Assembly: GCF_963677005.1 (NCBI RefSeq)
Contig: NZ_OY781616.1
Location: 2,613,001 to 2,677,000, forward strand
Source: Maridesulfovibrio sp.
GTDB taxonomy: Bacteria > Desulfobacterota > Desulfovibrionia > Desulfovibrionales > Desulfovibrionaceae
Length of the DNA stretch: 64,000 nt
Direction: 5' to 3'
Every line of letters starts with the position of its first letter. Position 1 is the stretch's first letter. The position numbers and the translations under genes are program-made. Below are positions 52,844-61,663 of this stretch, piece by piece. The notes under the pieces were generated by a model. That model had not been told where the DNA came from. It was given only the letters and a program-made list of their open reading frames with translations, and ran no database searches.

Positions 52844-53878
52844 ATGAAAAGACTCATTCGCTGTATCCGGACAGACCTTGAATCGGGCAAAGACCTGGTT
52901 CTGGCTTCAATAGTAAAAAGCTCCGGCTCAACACCCCGCTCTTCGGGCAGCAAGATGATGGTCCGCAGTGACGGGTCGATAGAGGGAACCATCGGCGGCG
53001 GGCTTGTGGAGGCATTGGCCCAGGAGGAAGCGGCCGGACTTTTCAACGGACAGCATGGTTCCGTATTCTTCAAGGAGTTCGATCTTTCAAACGAACTGGC
53101 CGCCAACGCGGATATGATCTGCGGGGGGCATGTATCGGTCATGCTGGAACATCTGCCGGCAGACGAAAAAACAATTGCCGCCTTCACTGCTGTGGACGAA
53201 GCCATGAGCAAGGGAAAACATGCCGTGATGTTCACTGCCATTGACGGGAACACGGTGAGGGAACGTGAAGCGGTACGTCCCTGCTGTCAACTCCCGGCCC
53301 TGCTCTTTGCCGATGAGGCCGAGGCCACAAAACTTCTGGAGGAAGCTCTCAAATCGGGGACACCGGTTATTGAGGAATGCGGCGAAGTTCTTCTGGTGGC
53401 TGAAGCATGCATCCCCCAGCCGGAACTCTTCATATTCGGCGCAGGACACGTATCCCGTCCCACTGCAGCGCTGGCCTCTTCAGTGAATTTCCGTACCGTT
53501 GTGCTGGACGACCGTGCCGAGTTCGCAAATGCGGGCCGCTTTCCCACAGCAGAAGAGATACATGTTCTGGACGGCTTTGAAAACTGCTTTTCAGGATTGG
53601 AGCTTAATGCTAACTCGTTCGTAATAATAGTAACACGCGGACACCTGCATGACAAAACAGTCCTTGGTCAGGCACTGAAAACACCGGCCAGATATGTCGG
53701 TATGATCGGCAGCAAGAAGAAGCGCAACGCCATATATGATGCACTGCTTGCCGAAGGGGTTTCACAGGATTCAATTGACCGCTGCCATTGCCCCATAGGA
53801 CTCAGCATAGGTGCCCAGACCCCGGAGGAAATAGCTGTATCCATCGTGGCTGAATTAATCCAGAACCGTGCCGGATAA
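52844..53878 (+). CDS. xdhC: XdhC/CoxI family molybdenum-cofactor sulfuration chaperone
   Basis: 344 residues. N-terminal XdhC domain (SSGSTPRSSGSKMMVRSDGS, GTIGGGLVEALA) and C-terminal XdhC Rossmann domain (ELFIFGAGHVSRPTAALA, VVLDDRAEFANAGRFP, YVGMIGSKKKRNAIYDAL). XdhC proteins bind Mo cofactor, promote its sulfuration and insert it into xanthine-oxidase-family enzymes; mop is the obvious client. Confidence 0.92.
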   Translation: MKRLIRCIRTDLESGKDLVLASIVKSSGSTPRSSGSKMMVRSDGSIEGTIGGGLVEALAQEEAAGLFNGQHGSVFFKEFDLSNELAANADMICGGHVSVMLEHLPADEKTIAAFTAVDEAMSKGKHAVMFTAIDGNTVREREAVRPCCQLPALLFADEAEATKLLEEALKSGTPVIEECGEVLLVAEACIPQPELFIFGAGHVSRPTAALASSVNFRTVVLDDRAEFANAGRFPTAEEIHVLDGFENCFSGLELNANSFVIIVTRGHLHDKTVLGQALKTPARYVGMIGSKKKRNAIYDALLAEGVSQDSIDRCHCPIGLSIGAQTPEEIAVSIVAELIQNRAG

Positions 53879-53881
53879 TTT

Positions 53882-55018
53882 ATGAAAATTTATGGACTTA
53901 TACTGGCGGCGGGTCTCTCGTCGCGAATGGGAAAGCTGAAGGCTCTGCTTCCTCTGGACGGCAGCACGGTACTTTCACGCTGTATCCGAACACTGGTGGA
54001 CGGCGGAACATCGGATGTGTTCGTGGTCACAGGACATATGGCGGATAGAGTAGGTGCGGAAGCCGTGTCCATGGGGATGCACGAAGTATACAACAAGGAT
54101 TTTGAGCAGGGAATGTTTTCATCGGTCAAGGCCGGGGTCAAAGCCCTGCCGGAAGATGCTGCCGCCTTTCTGGTACTGCCGGTGGACATCCCGCTGATAC
54201 GTCCATCCACTATCCGCGCCCTGACCTTCGACTTTGTGGCTGACCCCACCGATGTAATCTACCCCTGTTTCAAAGGGGAAAGGGGACATCCTCCGCTAAT
54301 AAGCGCAGAACTCATACCGGAAATCATTGCCCACGACGGAACCGGAGGGCTGCGGACCATTCTCGAAAAACATGAAGATAAGGCCAGGGACAGGCACATG
54401 CCGGACCTCGGAATACTGAGGGATCTGGATACCCCTGCGGATTACGATAAGGCCTGCAATATCTCACGGCGACGCATTCCCCTTCCCGAAGAATGCGAGG
54501 CATTGTGGGAACTGGCCGAAACTCCGCTGCAGACCAGAGAACATTGCAAAACAGTGGCCGATGCAGCCTGTCTGATGGCGGAAGCCCTCAACACAGCCAG
54601 AAATTCAAACAAACCCCTGGACATGAGCACGGTAAAAAGCGCCGCACTTCTGCATGACGTGGCCAAACTCAAAAGAAATCACGAGGCCGCAGGCGCAGCA
54701 ATACTTACAGGATACGGTTTTTCGGGCATTGCAGACATCGTGGCCGCACATCGCGATACAGACATCAAACCGGAATCTCCCCTCACAGAACAGGAAATTG
54801 TCTTTCTGGCGGACAAATTATTTCAGGGAACCAGGCTGGTTACTCTGGATGAACGTTACGGCAAAACGCTGGAACGCTGGAAGGATGACCCGGAAGCCGT
54901 TGCAGCCATAACAGGGCGTCTGCACAGAGCCAAGGAGTTGCTCAAGCGCTACGAAGAAGAAGCCAAAGCGGAAATGCCGTCCTACCTGATCCAACACATG
55001 TCCCAAGGTAATTCATGA
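53882..55018 (+). CDS. MobA/MocA-like nucleotidyltransferase fused to an HD domain (DVU_1551 family)
   Basis: 378 residues. N-terminal NTP-transferase (1-190): GLILAAGLSSRMGKLKALLP with the Lys and Arg loop, FLVLPVDIPLIRP and GERGHPPLISAEL, most like MocA, which makes molybdopterin cytosine dinucleotide, the cofactor form used by Desulfovibrio aldehyde oxidoreductase. A C-terminal HD domain (about 220-345, AALLHDVAKLKRNHE) is fused. Only 3 nt after xdhC. Confidence 0.87.
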   Translation: MKIYGLILAAGLSSRMGKLKALLPLDGSTVLSRCIRTLVDGGTSDVFVVTGHMADRVGAEAVSMGMHEVYNKDFEQGMFSSVKAGVKALPEDAAAFLVLPVDIPLIRPSTIRALTFDFVADPTDVIYPCFKGERGHPPLISAELIPEIIAHDGTGGLRTILEKHEDKARDRHMPDLGILRDLDTPADYDKACNISRRRIPLPEECEALWELAETPLQTREHCKTVADAACLMAEALNTARNSNKPLDMSTVKSAALLHDVAKLKRNHEAAGAAILTGYGFSGIADIVAAHRDTDIKPESPLTEQEIVFLADKLFQGTRLVTLDERYGKTLERWKDDPEAVAAITGRLHRAKELLKRYEEEAKAEMPSYLIQHMSQGNS

Positions 55019-55644
55019 TCGTTCTAATCCGGCATGGAGAAGCGGAAAACGCCGGAGGCAGAGCCATAGGACAGACGGATCTCCCTCTCTCCGAAAACGG
55101 AAAACTTCAGGCCGATATGCTGGCCGAGGCACTCTCCGGGATCAGATTCAGAACATTCCTCAGCAGTCCGCTGGACCGCACAATGCACACCGCGCGGCTG
55201 ATAGAAAAAAAATCCTCAAATTCAATAAGCCCCTGTTCCGCGCTGGCTGAAATAAATCTGGGAGACTGGGACGGCCTTTCATTTGAAGACATCAAATCCA
55301 GATTTCCTCAAGGCTATAAGGAACGGGGACGCAATATCGCAGGCTACCGCCCCCCCGGCGGGGAAAGCTTTCTTGATCTGCGGGAACGGGTCTCTCCCAT
55401 GCTGGCACAACTCTCAGAAGAAAAACTCCCGGCTCTGCTGATTACCCATGCAGGAGTCATCCGGGTGATAATGCAGCTGGTGCTCGATTTCCCGCTGGAA
55501 AACATATTCGGGATTGTTCCATCCCATTGCCATGCCACCGTTCTGAAAAATGGGAAAAAGGGGTTCACAGTCAGCGGTTTCAATCTTCCGCCAGGATCGG
55601 ACCTCTCCGGATTTCTTGAGAATATAGTGCCGAAGCAACGCTGA
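55015..55644 (+). CDS. Histidine phosphatase family protein (CobC-like)
   Basis: 209 residues. Catalytic His in VLIRHGEAENAGG; SSPLDRTMHTARLI, LAEINLGDWDGLSFEDI and LLITHAGVIRVIM complete the phosphoglycerate-mutase-like active site. Related enzymes dephosphorylate cobalamin-pathway or nucleotide intermediates. ATGA overlap with the nucleotidyltransferase-HD gene places it in the cofactor operon, perhaps acting on a cofactor phosphate. Confidence 0.85.
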   Translation: MIVLIRHGEAENAGGRAIGQTDLPLSENGKLQADMLAEALSGIRFRTFLSSPLDRTMHTARLIEKKSSNSISPCSALAEINLGDWDGLSFEDIKSRFPQGYKERGRNIAGYRPPGGESFLDLRERVSPMLAQLSEEKLPALLITHAGVIRVIMQLVLDFPLENIFGIVPSHCHATVLKNGKKGFTVSGFNLPPGSDLSGFLENIVPKQR

Positions 55645-55742
55645 TTCTCAAGGGTCTTGACTTCTTTTTATTCCGGGCGGAGAATAAATAAAAACAGTTT
55701 TTATAGTAAATTAGACATAATTAACAAAGCGGAGTGAGGCCG

Positions 55743-56885
55743 ATGCAGATAACCAAATTCGCCATCCCCGAAGTAATTTTCGGGAACGGCAGTATCCAGT
55801 TTCTGGCCTCATGCGCCATGCGACTGGGTGGCAAACGAGTCCTGCTCGTAAGCGACAAAGGTATCGAAAAATCAGGGTGGGTTCAGGTTATTCGCGAGAT
55901 TCTGGAAGAAGCCAAACTCGACTGCATTTACTTTGATGAATTAACCGCCAACCCCCGGGACAGCCAGATTCAGCAAGGCGCGAAGCTCTACCGGGAAAAC
56001 AAGGCTGATGTGATCATCGGCCTCGGCGGCGGAAGCCCCATCGACGCATCCAAAGGAATTGCCACCATTGTAAGCAACGGCGGCAATATTCACGATTATG
56101 AAGGGGCAAACCGCATCAGCCACCCACTGCCGCCCATGATTTTTATTCCCACCACGGCAGGAAGCGGATCGGACGTATCACAATACGCCATCATTACCGA
56201 CAAGAAACGCCAGGTAAAGATGTCCATCATCAGCCGCTCGCTGGTGCCCAACATTTCCATCATCGACCCGGACCTGCTGGTCACCAAATCGCGGGAACTG
56301 ATTCTATCCTCGGCAGTGGATGCTCTGGCCCACGCAATAGAATCCTATGTATCACTGCTGGCATCTCCGTTCACGGAATCGCAGGCCATGACCGCAATCC
56401 GGCTGATTGCGGGAAACATCAAACCCGCAGCGAACTCCAAGGACAGGGAAGCCCTCAAGAATCTCTCAATCGCCAGTACCGCTGCCGGTATGTCCTTCAG
56501 CAACGCAGGCCTCGGAGTCGGGCATGCGCTGGCCCATTCACTTGGCGGCCGGTACGATGTAACCCACGGCATGACCCTGCCGATACTTCTTCCGGCCGTG
56601 GTAAGATTCAATCAGCCAAGCTGTGAACGCAAAATGGCCACAATAGCCCACGCAATATACGAAAGCTGCCCTGCTCCGGTAAGCGACCGCAAGAAATCCC
56701 TCAGCGACACTCTATATATGATGTTCGCGGAGCTGGGTATTCCGATGCAGTTGCGCAAGATCGTTCCGGATAATGACCACATGGAGGAAATCTGCAGACT
56801 GGCGGTTCAGGACGCGTGTTCCGTGCCCAACCCCAGAGCGACAAAATGGCAGGATCTTCTCAAGATATGTGAAGAGGTATGGTAA
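55743..56885 (+). CDS. Iron-containing alcohol dehydrogenase 1
   Basis: 380 residues from ATG 55743 (GGAG/GAGG upstream; GTG 55734 would add three residues). Group III Fe-ADH blocks: VIIGLGGGSPIDASKGIATI (NAD site), PTTAGSGSDVSQYAII, DALAHAIESYVS and GVGHALAHSLGGRYDVTHG with the metal His residues. About 100 nt separate it from the phosphatase gene, with a TTGACT-like promoter element. Overlaps the histidine kinase. Converts alcohols and aldehydes, which fits the adjacent aldehyde oxidoreductase. Confidence 0.92.
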   Translation: MQITKFAIPEVIFGNGSIQFLASCAMRLGGKRVLLVSDKGIEKSGWVQVIREILEEAKLDCIYFDELTANPRDSQIQQGAKLYRENKADVIIGLGGGSPIDASKGIATIVSNGGNIHDYEGANRISHPLPPMIFIPTTAGSGSDVSQYAIITDKKRQVKMSIISRSLVPNISIIDPDLLVTKSRELILSSAVDALAHAIESYVSLLASPFTESQAMTAIRLIAGNIKPAANSKDREALKNLSIASTAAGMSFSNAGLGVGHALAHSLGGRYDVTHGMTLPILLPAVVRFNQPSCERKMATIAHAIYESCPAPVSDRKKSLSDTLYMMFAELGIPMQLRKIVPDNDHMEEICRLAVQDACSVPNPRATKWQDLLKICEEVW

Positions 56886-58075
56886 TGGGTAACAAGACCA
56901 ATCTGCACGATCTCATCGGCATTGAACACCACAAACTCAACTTCTTTCAGGAATTGCAGCAGAACATCAAGGAACTGAAGGAGATCAACCGGGAATCCGA
57001 GGACCAGCGCTGCGAAATAACAGCCATTCTCGACGGGATTACCGACGTGATGATGGTACTGTCCGAAAATATGGAAATAATTTCGGTCAACAGAATTTTT
57101 GAAAGACTCTTCCCCGGCGTCAACCCTATAGGTAAGAAATGCTATTCCCTGTTCAGGGACACGAACAGACCCTGCGCGGAATGCCCGGCCTTCAAGTCTC
57201 TGTCCACCAACTCGGTATGCAGGGATACGGCCATTTTCCGCATTGACGGCAAGAACATGCAGTTCGACATGGTGGCCTCACCGCTGCGAAATCCGGACAT
57301 AAAAGAAAACCGGATACTCATTTTCAAGCGCGATGTTACTATGGAAAAAGAATATCAGGCCAAATTCTATCAGGCTGAAAAAATGGCCACCATCGGGGTT
57401 CTGGCCGCCGGGGTGGCACACGAAATAAACAATCCCATGGCGGCTGTTGCCGGTTTTGCCGAAGGCATACAGCGCAGGCTGACCAGGCTGGACGAGGCCA
57501 TACCGGACGACCTTGCCGAAGACCTCTATGACTACACCAACACCATTTTAAAAGAATGCCTCCGCTGCCAGGATATAGTCAAAACCCTGCTTTCCTTCAG
57601 CCGCCCTGTAAAATCGGAATTTCTGCCGGTGGACCTCAACCAGGTTGCCAGGGATACACTGCGGCTGCTGGATCACCAGTTCCGCCGTTACAGGCACATA
57701 AACCTTACCCTGGACCTGAAGGCATCGTTGCAGCACATCTACGGAAATGAGGCACAGTTGAAACAGGTCGTCCTCAACCTGCTGACCAATGCGGTCGATG
57801 CGGTAGAAAAAAAAGGCGATATTTCAGTGCAGACATTCGTGGATGGCGACCATGTCGGCCTGAGAGTATGTGATACCGGATGCGGTATTCCCGAAGACAA
57901 CAGGGACATGCTCTTCGAGCCGTTCTTCACCACCAAGAAAGTAGGACGAGGAATAGGCATCGGCCTTTCCACCTGCTACAACATTGTAAGAGAACACCGC
58001 GGTGAAATAATCGTGGACAGTGAAGTGGGAATAGGATCCTGCTTTACGGTCAGGTTTCCCACCAGTGAGAGTTGA
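56885..58075 (+). CDS. PAS-containing sensor histidine kinase
   Basis: 396 residues from ATG 56885 (GAGGT 7 nt upstream). Coiled N-terminus; PAS domain (about 45-150) with a Cys pair RPCAECPAF; HisKA helix GVAHEINNPMAAVAGFAEG with the phosphoacceptor His; HATPase (NLLTNAVDAVEKKG, DTGCGIPEDNRDMLFEPFFTT, GIGIGLSTCYNIV). No membrane segment, so it senses a cytoplasmic cue. Partner of the NtrC-type regulator 3 nt downstream; follows alcohol dehydrogenase 1 with overlap. Confidence 0.92.
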   Translation: MGNKTNLHDLIGIEHHKLNFFQELQQNIKELKEINRESEDQRCEITAILDGITDVMMVLSENMEIISVNRIFERLFPGVNPIGKKCYSLFRDTNRPCAECPAFKSLSTNSVCRDTAIFRIDGKNMQFDMVASPLRNPDIKENRILIFKRDVTMEKEYQAKFYQAEKMATIGVLAAGVAHEINNPMAAVAGFAEGIQRRLTRLDEAIPDDLAEDLYDYTNTILKECLRCQDIVKTLLSFSRPVKSEFLPVDLNQVARDTLRLLDHQFRRYRHINLTLDLKASLQHIYGNEAQLKQVVLNLLTNAVDAVEKKGDISVQTFVDGDHVGLRVCDTGCGIPEDNRDMLFEPFFTTKKVGRGIGIGLSTCYNIVREHRGEIIVDSEVGIGSCFTVRFPTSES

Positions 58076-58078
58076 TAA

Positions 58079-59422
58079 ATGCCCGAGACATATAGAATCC
58101 TTGTTGTTGATGATGAAGAGTCCATTCTCAAACTGCTCGGTAAGGAACTAAGCAGTTCCGAACGGATCGTGCACACTGCGAACTGTGCTAAAACAGCCAG
58201 GGAAATGGTGCGCAAGGAGCGTTACGAAGTCATTGTCTGCGATATCCGTCTCCCGGACGGGGACGGCCTTGAACTGCTTACCGAATTCAAGGATATGGAG
58301 CCGGATGTGGAAGTTATCCTCATAACCGGCCACGGCAACATCGATAATGCAGTGGAAGCCATCCGCATAGGGGCTTACGACTACATAACCAAACCGTTCC
58401 GTATCGACAGAGTGGAACTCGTCGTGGACCGGGCCTGGCAGAGAGTCTGTCTGACTCGGGAAAACCGCAGCTACAAGCATTCTCACCAGTGTGATACGGC
58501 CAGTTCCCAGCTCATAGGAAGCTCGGCACCCATAAAGCAGATACGCCACCTGATAAACAAGGTTGCCCCGACCAATGTACCGGTACTCATCACCGGAGAA
58601 TCAGGAGCGGGTAAGGACGTTGTAGCCCACGCCATTCATTGCGCGAGCCTTCGTTCCGCCAAGCCGATGATCGTAAAAAACTGTGCAACCCTCCAGAAGG
58701 AACTTTCCCGAAGCGAACTTTTCGGCCACACCAAGGGATCTTTCACCGGGGCTACGGAAAACTGCGACGGGCTTATGACCTTCGCGCACACCGGCACTCT
58801 TTTTCTGGATGAGATCGGCGAACTTCCTTTTGAAGTGCAGGCGTCCCTCCTCCGGGTACTTGAAGCGCACACCTTCCGCCGCGTAGGGGAAAAAGATGAG
58901 CGCACCGTGGATATCCGGTTCCTGTTCGCCACCAACCGCAATCTTGCCATGGAAGTGGAGGAAGGCAGATTCCACGAAGCTCTCTTCCACCGCATAAACG
59001 TATTCAACATCAGCCTGCCGGAACTTAAGGACCGCCGGGAGGATGTCCCCCTGCTGATAGATTTTTTCCTGCACAAAATGGGACTGCAGATGGGTCAGGG
59101 TGAATACAATGTCAGTGAAAGAGCCATGCAGTGCATGCTTTCATATCACTGGCCCGGGAACGTGCGAGAACTTCGCAACGTTCTTGAGCGGAGCATCATT
59201 CTGGCCGAGAACAACGTCATAACCTGTTCCTGCCTCCCCAAGGAAATTGCCGACCAGCCCGAAAGAGAAGGTGAAGCCGGGATACTCTCCCTTGAACGCA
59301 TGGAGCGCGAACACATCATCAAGGCGCTTGATTTCTTCAACGGCAACCGCCAGAAAGCCGCACAGGCTCTCGGCATAGGACGCAAAACACTCTACCGCAA
59401 GATAGACAAATACAACCTCTGA
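58079..59422 (+). CDS. NtrC-type sigma-54-dependent response regulator
   Basis: 447 residues. Receiver domain (1-120, ILVVDDEESILK, VIVCDIRLPDGDG); AAA+ domain (about 140-375) with Walker A ITGESGAGKDVVA, the sigma-54-contact loop GSFTGATENCDG (GAFTGA with Ser), Walker B GTLFLDEIGEL and FHRINVFNISLPELKDR; Fis-type helix-turn-helix (NRQKAAQALGIGRKTLYRKI). It likely activates alcohol dehydrogenase 2 through the sigma-54 promoter at 59874. Confidence 0.93.
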   Translation: MPETYRILVVDDEESILKLLGKELSSSERIVHTANCAKTAREMVRKERYEVIVCDIRLPDGDGLELLTEFKDMEPDVEVILITGHGNIDNAVEAIRIGAYDYITKPFRIDRVELVVDRAWQRVCLTRENRSYKHSHQCDTASSQLIGSSAPIKQIRHLINKVAPTNVPVLITGESGAGKDVVAHAIHCASLRSAKPMIVKNCATLQKELSRSELFGHTKGSFTGATENCDGLMTFAHTGTLFLDEIGELPFEVQASLLRVLEAHTFRRVGEKDERTVDIRFLFATNRNLAMEVEEGRFHEALFHRINVFNISLPELKDRREDVPLLIDFFLHKMGLQMGQGEYNVSERAMQCMLSYHWPGNVRELRNVLERSIILAENNVITCSCLPKEIADQPEREGEAGILSLERMEREHIIKALDFFNGNRQKAAQALGIGRKTLYRKIDKYNL

Positions 59423-59494
59423 TTTCCTGCCCACCATAACAGCCGGACAGGATCAAGCATCTGCTGACACAAAATTCTGTCCGTCCTTTGAAAG

Positions 59495-59530
59495 AAAAAA
59501 GCGCCTCGGTACCTCCGGGGCGTTTTTTTT
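59495..59530 (+). terminator. Rho-independent terminator
   Basis: GCGCCTCGG and CCGGGGCG with a short loop, A-run before and T8 after. Closes the kinase-regulator transcript. Confidence 0.8.
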
Positions 59531-59579
59531 CTACCACAATACAATTTAAATATGATACATTGAGCAGACTATGCTTCTT

Positions 59580-59600
59580 GATGCGTCAATCAACGCAACA
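59580..59600. promoter_or_regulatory. Candidate enhancer for the NtrC-type regulator
   Basis: TGCGT-N6-ACGCA inverted repeat about 280 nt upstream of the sigma-54 promoter, followed by TTGCATTGCGCATG. Position and dyad form suit an upstream activator site; identity is inference. Confidence 0.3.
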
Positions 59601-59873
59601 TTAAGCATTTTAAAAAGAGTTGCATTGCGCATGTACTTTTTTTCACTTTAATATGCCCAACGAAGCATAAGTTCTATCTGACACACAGAGTGATATAGCT
59701 GGTTCAAAACGACACACCGCCTCGGCGGACCTTGCAAGACAACACTTTTGCCAATCTTGTTAAATTTTTCACATAGAAAAAACCTATACAGGAGGCACAC
59801 AAAATACAACAATGATGCACAGCAAAACAGAGTCGTAACAGTCAAGACACTAAAATTACACACATTTAACTTT

Positions 59874-59888
59874 TGGCACGCGATTTGC
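59874..59888 (+). promoter_or_regulatory. Sigma-54 (-24/-12) promoter
   Basis: TGGCACG-CGAT-TTGC, an exact match to the consensus TGGCACG-N4-TTGC with GG and GC 10 nt apart. It drives alcohol dehydrogenase 2, whose ATG is 75 nt downstream. Confidence 0.85.
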
Positions 59889-59962
59889 CTTATAGAAAAC
59901 GTTAATAAGTACAAGACTAGGCCCAACCTTCTAAAACCTATTAAGCTAAAGGATGGTCTCAA

Positions 59963-61144
59963 ATGGCAGTACGTGAACAAGTCAACGGTTTCTTTATTCC
60001 CAGCGTAACCCTCATCGGTATCGGCGCTCACAAAGAAATCCCCGCACGCATCAAAGCTCTTGGCGGGAAAAAACCTCTGCTGGTTACTGACAAAGGTATC
60101 ACCGGTGTTGGAATCACCCAGCAGATTGTTGATATTCTGAAAGCTGAAGGCATGGATTGCGTTGTTTATGACGAAACCATCCCCAACCCCACCGACAAGA
60201 ACGTTGCAGCCGGCGTATCCGCCTATCAGGACAACGGTTGTGACTCCCTGATCACTCTTGGTGGCGGTAGCTCCCATGACTGCGGTAAAGGTGTCGGCCT
60301 GGTTGTTTCCAACGGCGGAACCATCCATGACTACGAAGGCGTGGACAAATCCACCAAACCCATGCCTCCTTACGTAGCTGTTAACACCACTGCAGGAACC
60401 GCTTCTGAAATGACCCGTTTCTGCATCATCACCGACACTTCCCGCAAAGTTAAGATGGCTATCGTTGACTGGCGCGTAACTCCGGGTATCGCCCTTGACG
60501 ACCCGCTGCTCATGATGGGCATGCCACCGGCACTGACCGCAGCAACCGGTATGGACGCCCTGACTCACTCCGTAGAAGCATACGTTTCCACAATCGCAAC
60601 CCCCATCACCGACGCTTGTGCTGAAAAGTCCATCAGACTTATCAACCAGTACCTGCGCCGCGCAGTTGCAAACGGACAGGACATCGAAGCCCGTGAAGGC
60701 ATGTGCTACGCTCAGTATCTCGGCGGTATGGCATTCAACAACGCATCTCTCGGCCACGTTCACGCCATGGCTCACCAGCTCGGCGGTTTCTACGACCTGC
60801 CTCACGGTGAATGCAACGCCATCCTCCTGCCCCACGTTGAGCAGTACAACCTGATCGCCAAGGTTGACCGTTTCGCCACCATGGCTGAATGGCTCGGCGT
60901 GAATACTGCCGGTATGGCTCCTCGTGACGCTGCTGACGCCGCTCTCGACGCTATCCGCAGACTGTCCGCAGACGTAGGTATTCCTGCCGGTCTGATCGCC
61001 CTCGGCGAAAAGTACGGCAAGAAGGTTTCTGCCGACGACATCCCCACCATGACCGGCAACGCACAGAAGGATGCCTGCGGTCTCACCAACCCCAGATCCA
61101 TGTCTGACGCTGCTGTAGCTGCCATCTACAAGGCTGCCCTTTAG
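59963..61144 (+). CDS. adh: Iron-containing alcohol dehydrogenase 2, highly expressed
   Basis: 393 residues. Fe-ADH blocks: SLITLGGGSSHDCGKGVGLV, NTTAGTASEMTRFCIITD, MDALTHSVEAYVS and LGHVHAMAHQLGGFYDLPHGE with the three metal His. Codon choice is strongly biased, like that of mop, indicating abundant protein; the Desulfovibrio NAD-dependent ethanol dehydrogenase is of this kind. Transcribed from the sigma-54 promoter 75 nt upstream, presumably under the adjacent NtrC-type regulator. Confidence 0.94.
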   Translation: MAVREQVNGFFIPSVTLIGIGAHKEIPARIKALGGKKPLLVTDKGITGVGITQQIVDILKAEGMDCVVYDETIPNPTDKNVAAGVSAYQDNGCDSLITLGGGSSHDCGKGVGLVVSNGGTIHDYEGVDKSTKPMPPYVAVNTTAGTASEMTRFCIITDTSRKVKMAIVDWRVTPGIALDDPLLMMGMPPALTAATGMDALTHSVEAYVSTIATPITDACAEKSIRLINQYLRRAVANGQDIEAREGMCYAQYLGGMAFNNASLGHVHAMAHQLGGFYDLPHGECNAILLPHVEQYNLIAKVDRFATMAEWLGVNTAGMAPRDAADAALDAIRRLSADVGIPAGLIALGEKYGKKVSADDIPTMTGNAQKDACGLTNPRSMSDAAVAAIYKAAL

Positions 61145-61154
61145 TATAAAATTC

Positions 61155-61190
61155 CATCCGGTCCCGGATTCTGCAAGCCGGGACCGGATG
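61155..61190. terminator. Terminator stem after adh
   Basis: CATCCGGTCCCGG and CCGGGACCGGATG, 13 bp perfect, 10-nt loop, just after the stop. No long T-run. Confidence 0.65.
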
Positions 61191-61340
61191 TACAAGATAT
61201 TCAGGTCGCGGAACAACGGTAATCTTTGCATAACAGAGGTCATGGATTGGTATAGGACGATTCCGTTATTCCGTTAGTCCGGCCGCAGGCGCGCAGGTGG
61301 AGCTGCAAACTTAAGCGTGCAGGACAGACTCTGTATTTCC

Positions 61341-61364
61341 GAGGGGAACCTCCGGGTTCCCCTC
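61341..61364. repeat. GC-rich stem-loop
   Basis: GAGGGGAACC-TCCG-GGTTCCCCTC, a perfect 10-bp stem just left of the candidate structured RNA. Could be a terminator-like element or part of an RNA. Confidence 0.4.
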
Positions 61365-61378
61365 AGACTAAATTTCCC

Positions 61379-61557
61379 GAAGGCCCGGTTGCTTCAACCC
61401 AAAAAACCGCGAGCTTAACAAGCTGACGGACCTTAAACCCCACTAGCTTCAATGGAGATGGTTCCTCGCCCTGTGAACCTCTCAAACCCCAGCACCTTGG
61501 AGCAAACGAAGCAACCGGCCTTTCAAAAATCCTCCCGGACTGTAACGTCCACTTTTT
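61379..61557 (+). ncRNA. Candidate structured RNA (strand uncertain)
   Basis: GAAGGCCCGGTTGCTTC (61379-61395) pairs over 15 or more bases with GAAGCAACCGGCCTTTC (61508-61524), closing about 146 nt. Inside are a hairpin AGCTT-AAC-AAGCT (61412-61424) and a longer one around GGTTC/GAACC (61460-61478). GGAC-TGTAAC-GTCC followed by ACTTTTT (61537-61555) looks like a terminator for the plus strand. The long closing stem with a branched interior recalls 6S RNA, but I cannot match conserved 6S bases. A leader for the ATP-grasp gene is the alternative. No protein frame fits. Confidence 0.4.
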
Positions 61558-61663
61558 ACCCATCTGTCACTGTACATCCGTTTCCGGCGCGACTAGCTGT
61601 TTTATTTACAAAACAGCAATGGACGAATATATCTGACGCAATTTCGCCAGAAAAGGATGCAAT

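Noticed and set aside
59748..60008. Forward frame across the sigma-54 promoter
   Set aside because: Overlaps the promoter and the start of adh in another frame; no protein-like features.
59648..61243. 531-codon reverse-strand frame over alcohol dehydrogenase 2
   Set aside because: Shadow of the highly biased forward gene; the forward frame has clear Fe-ADH motifs and a sigma-54 promoter.
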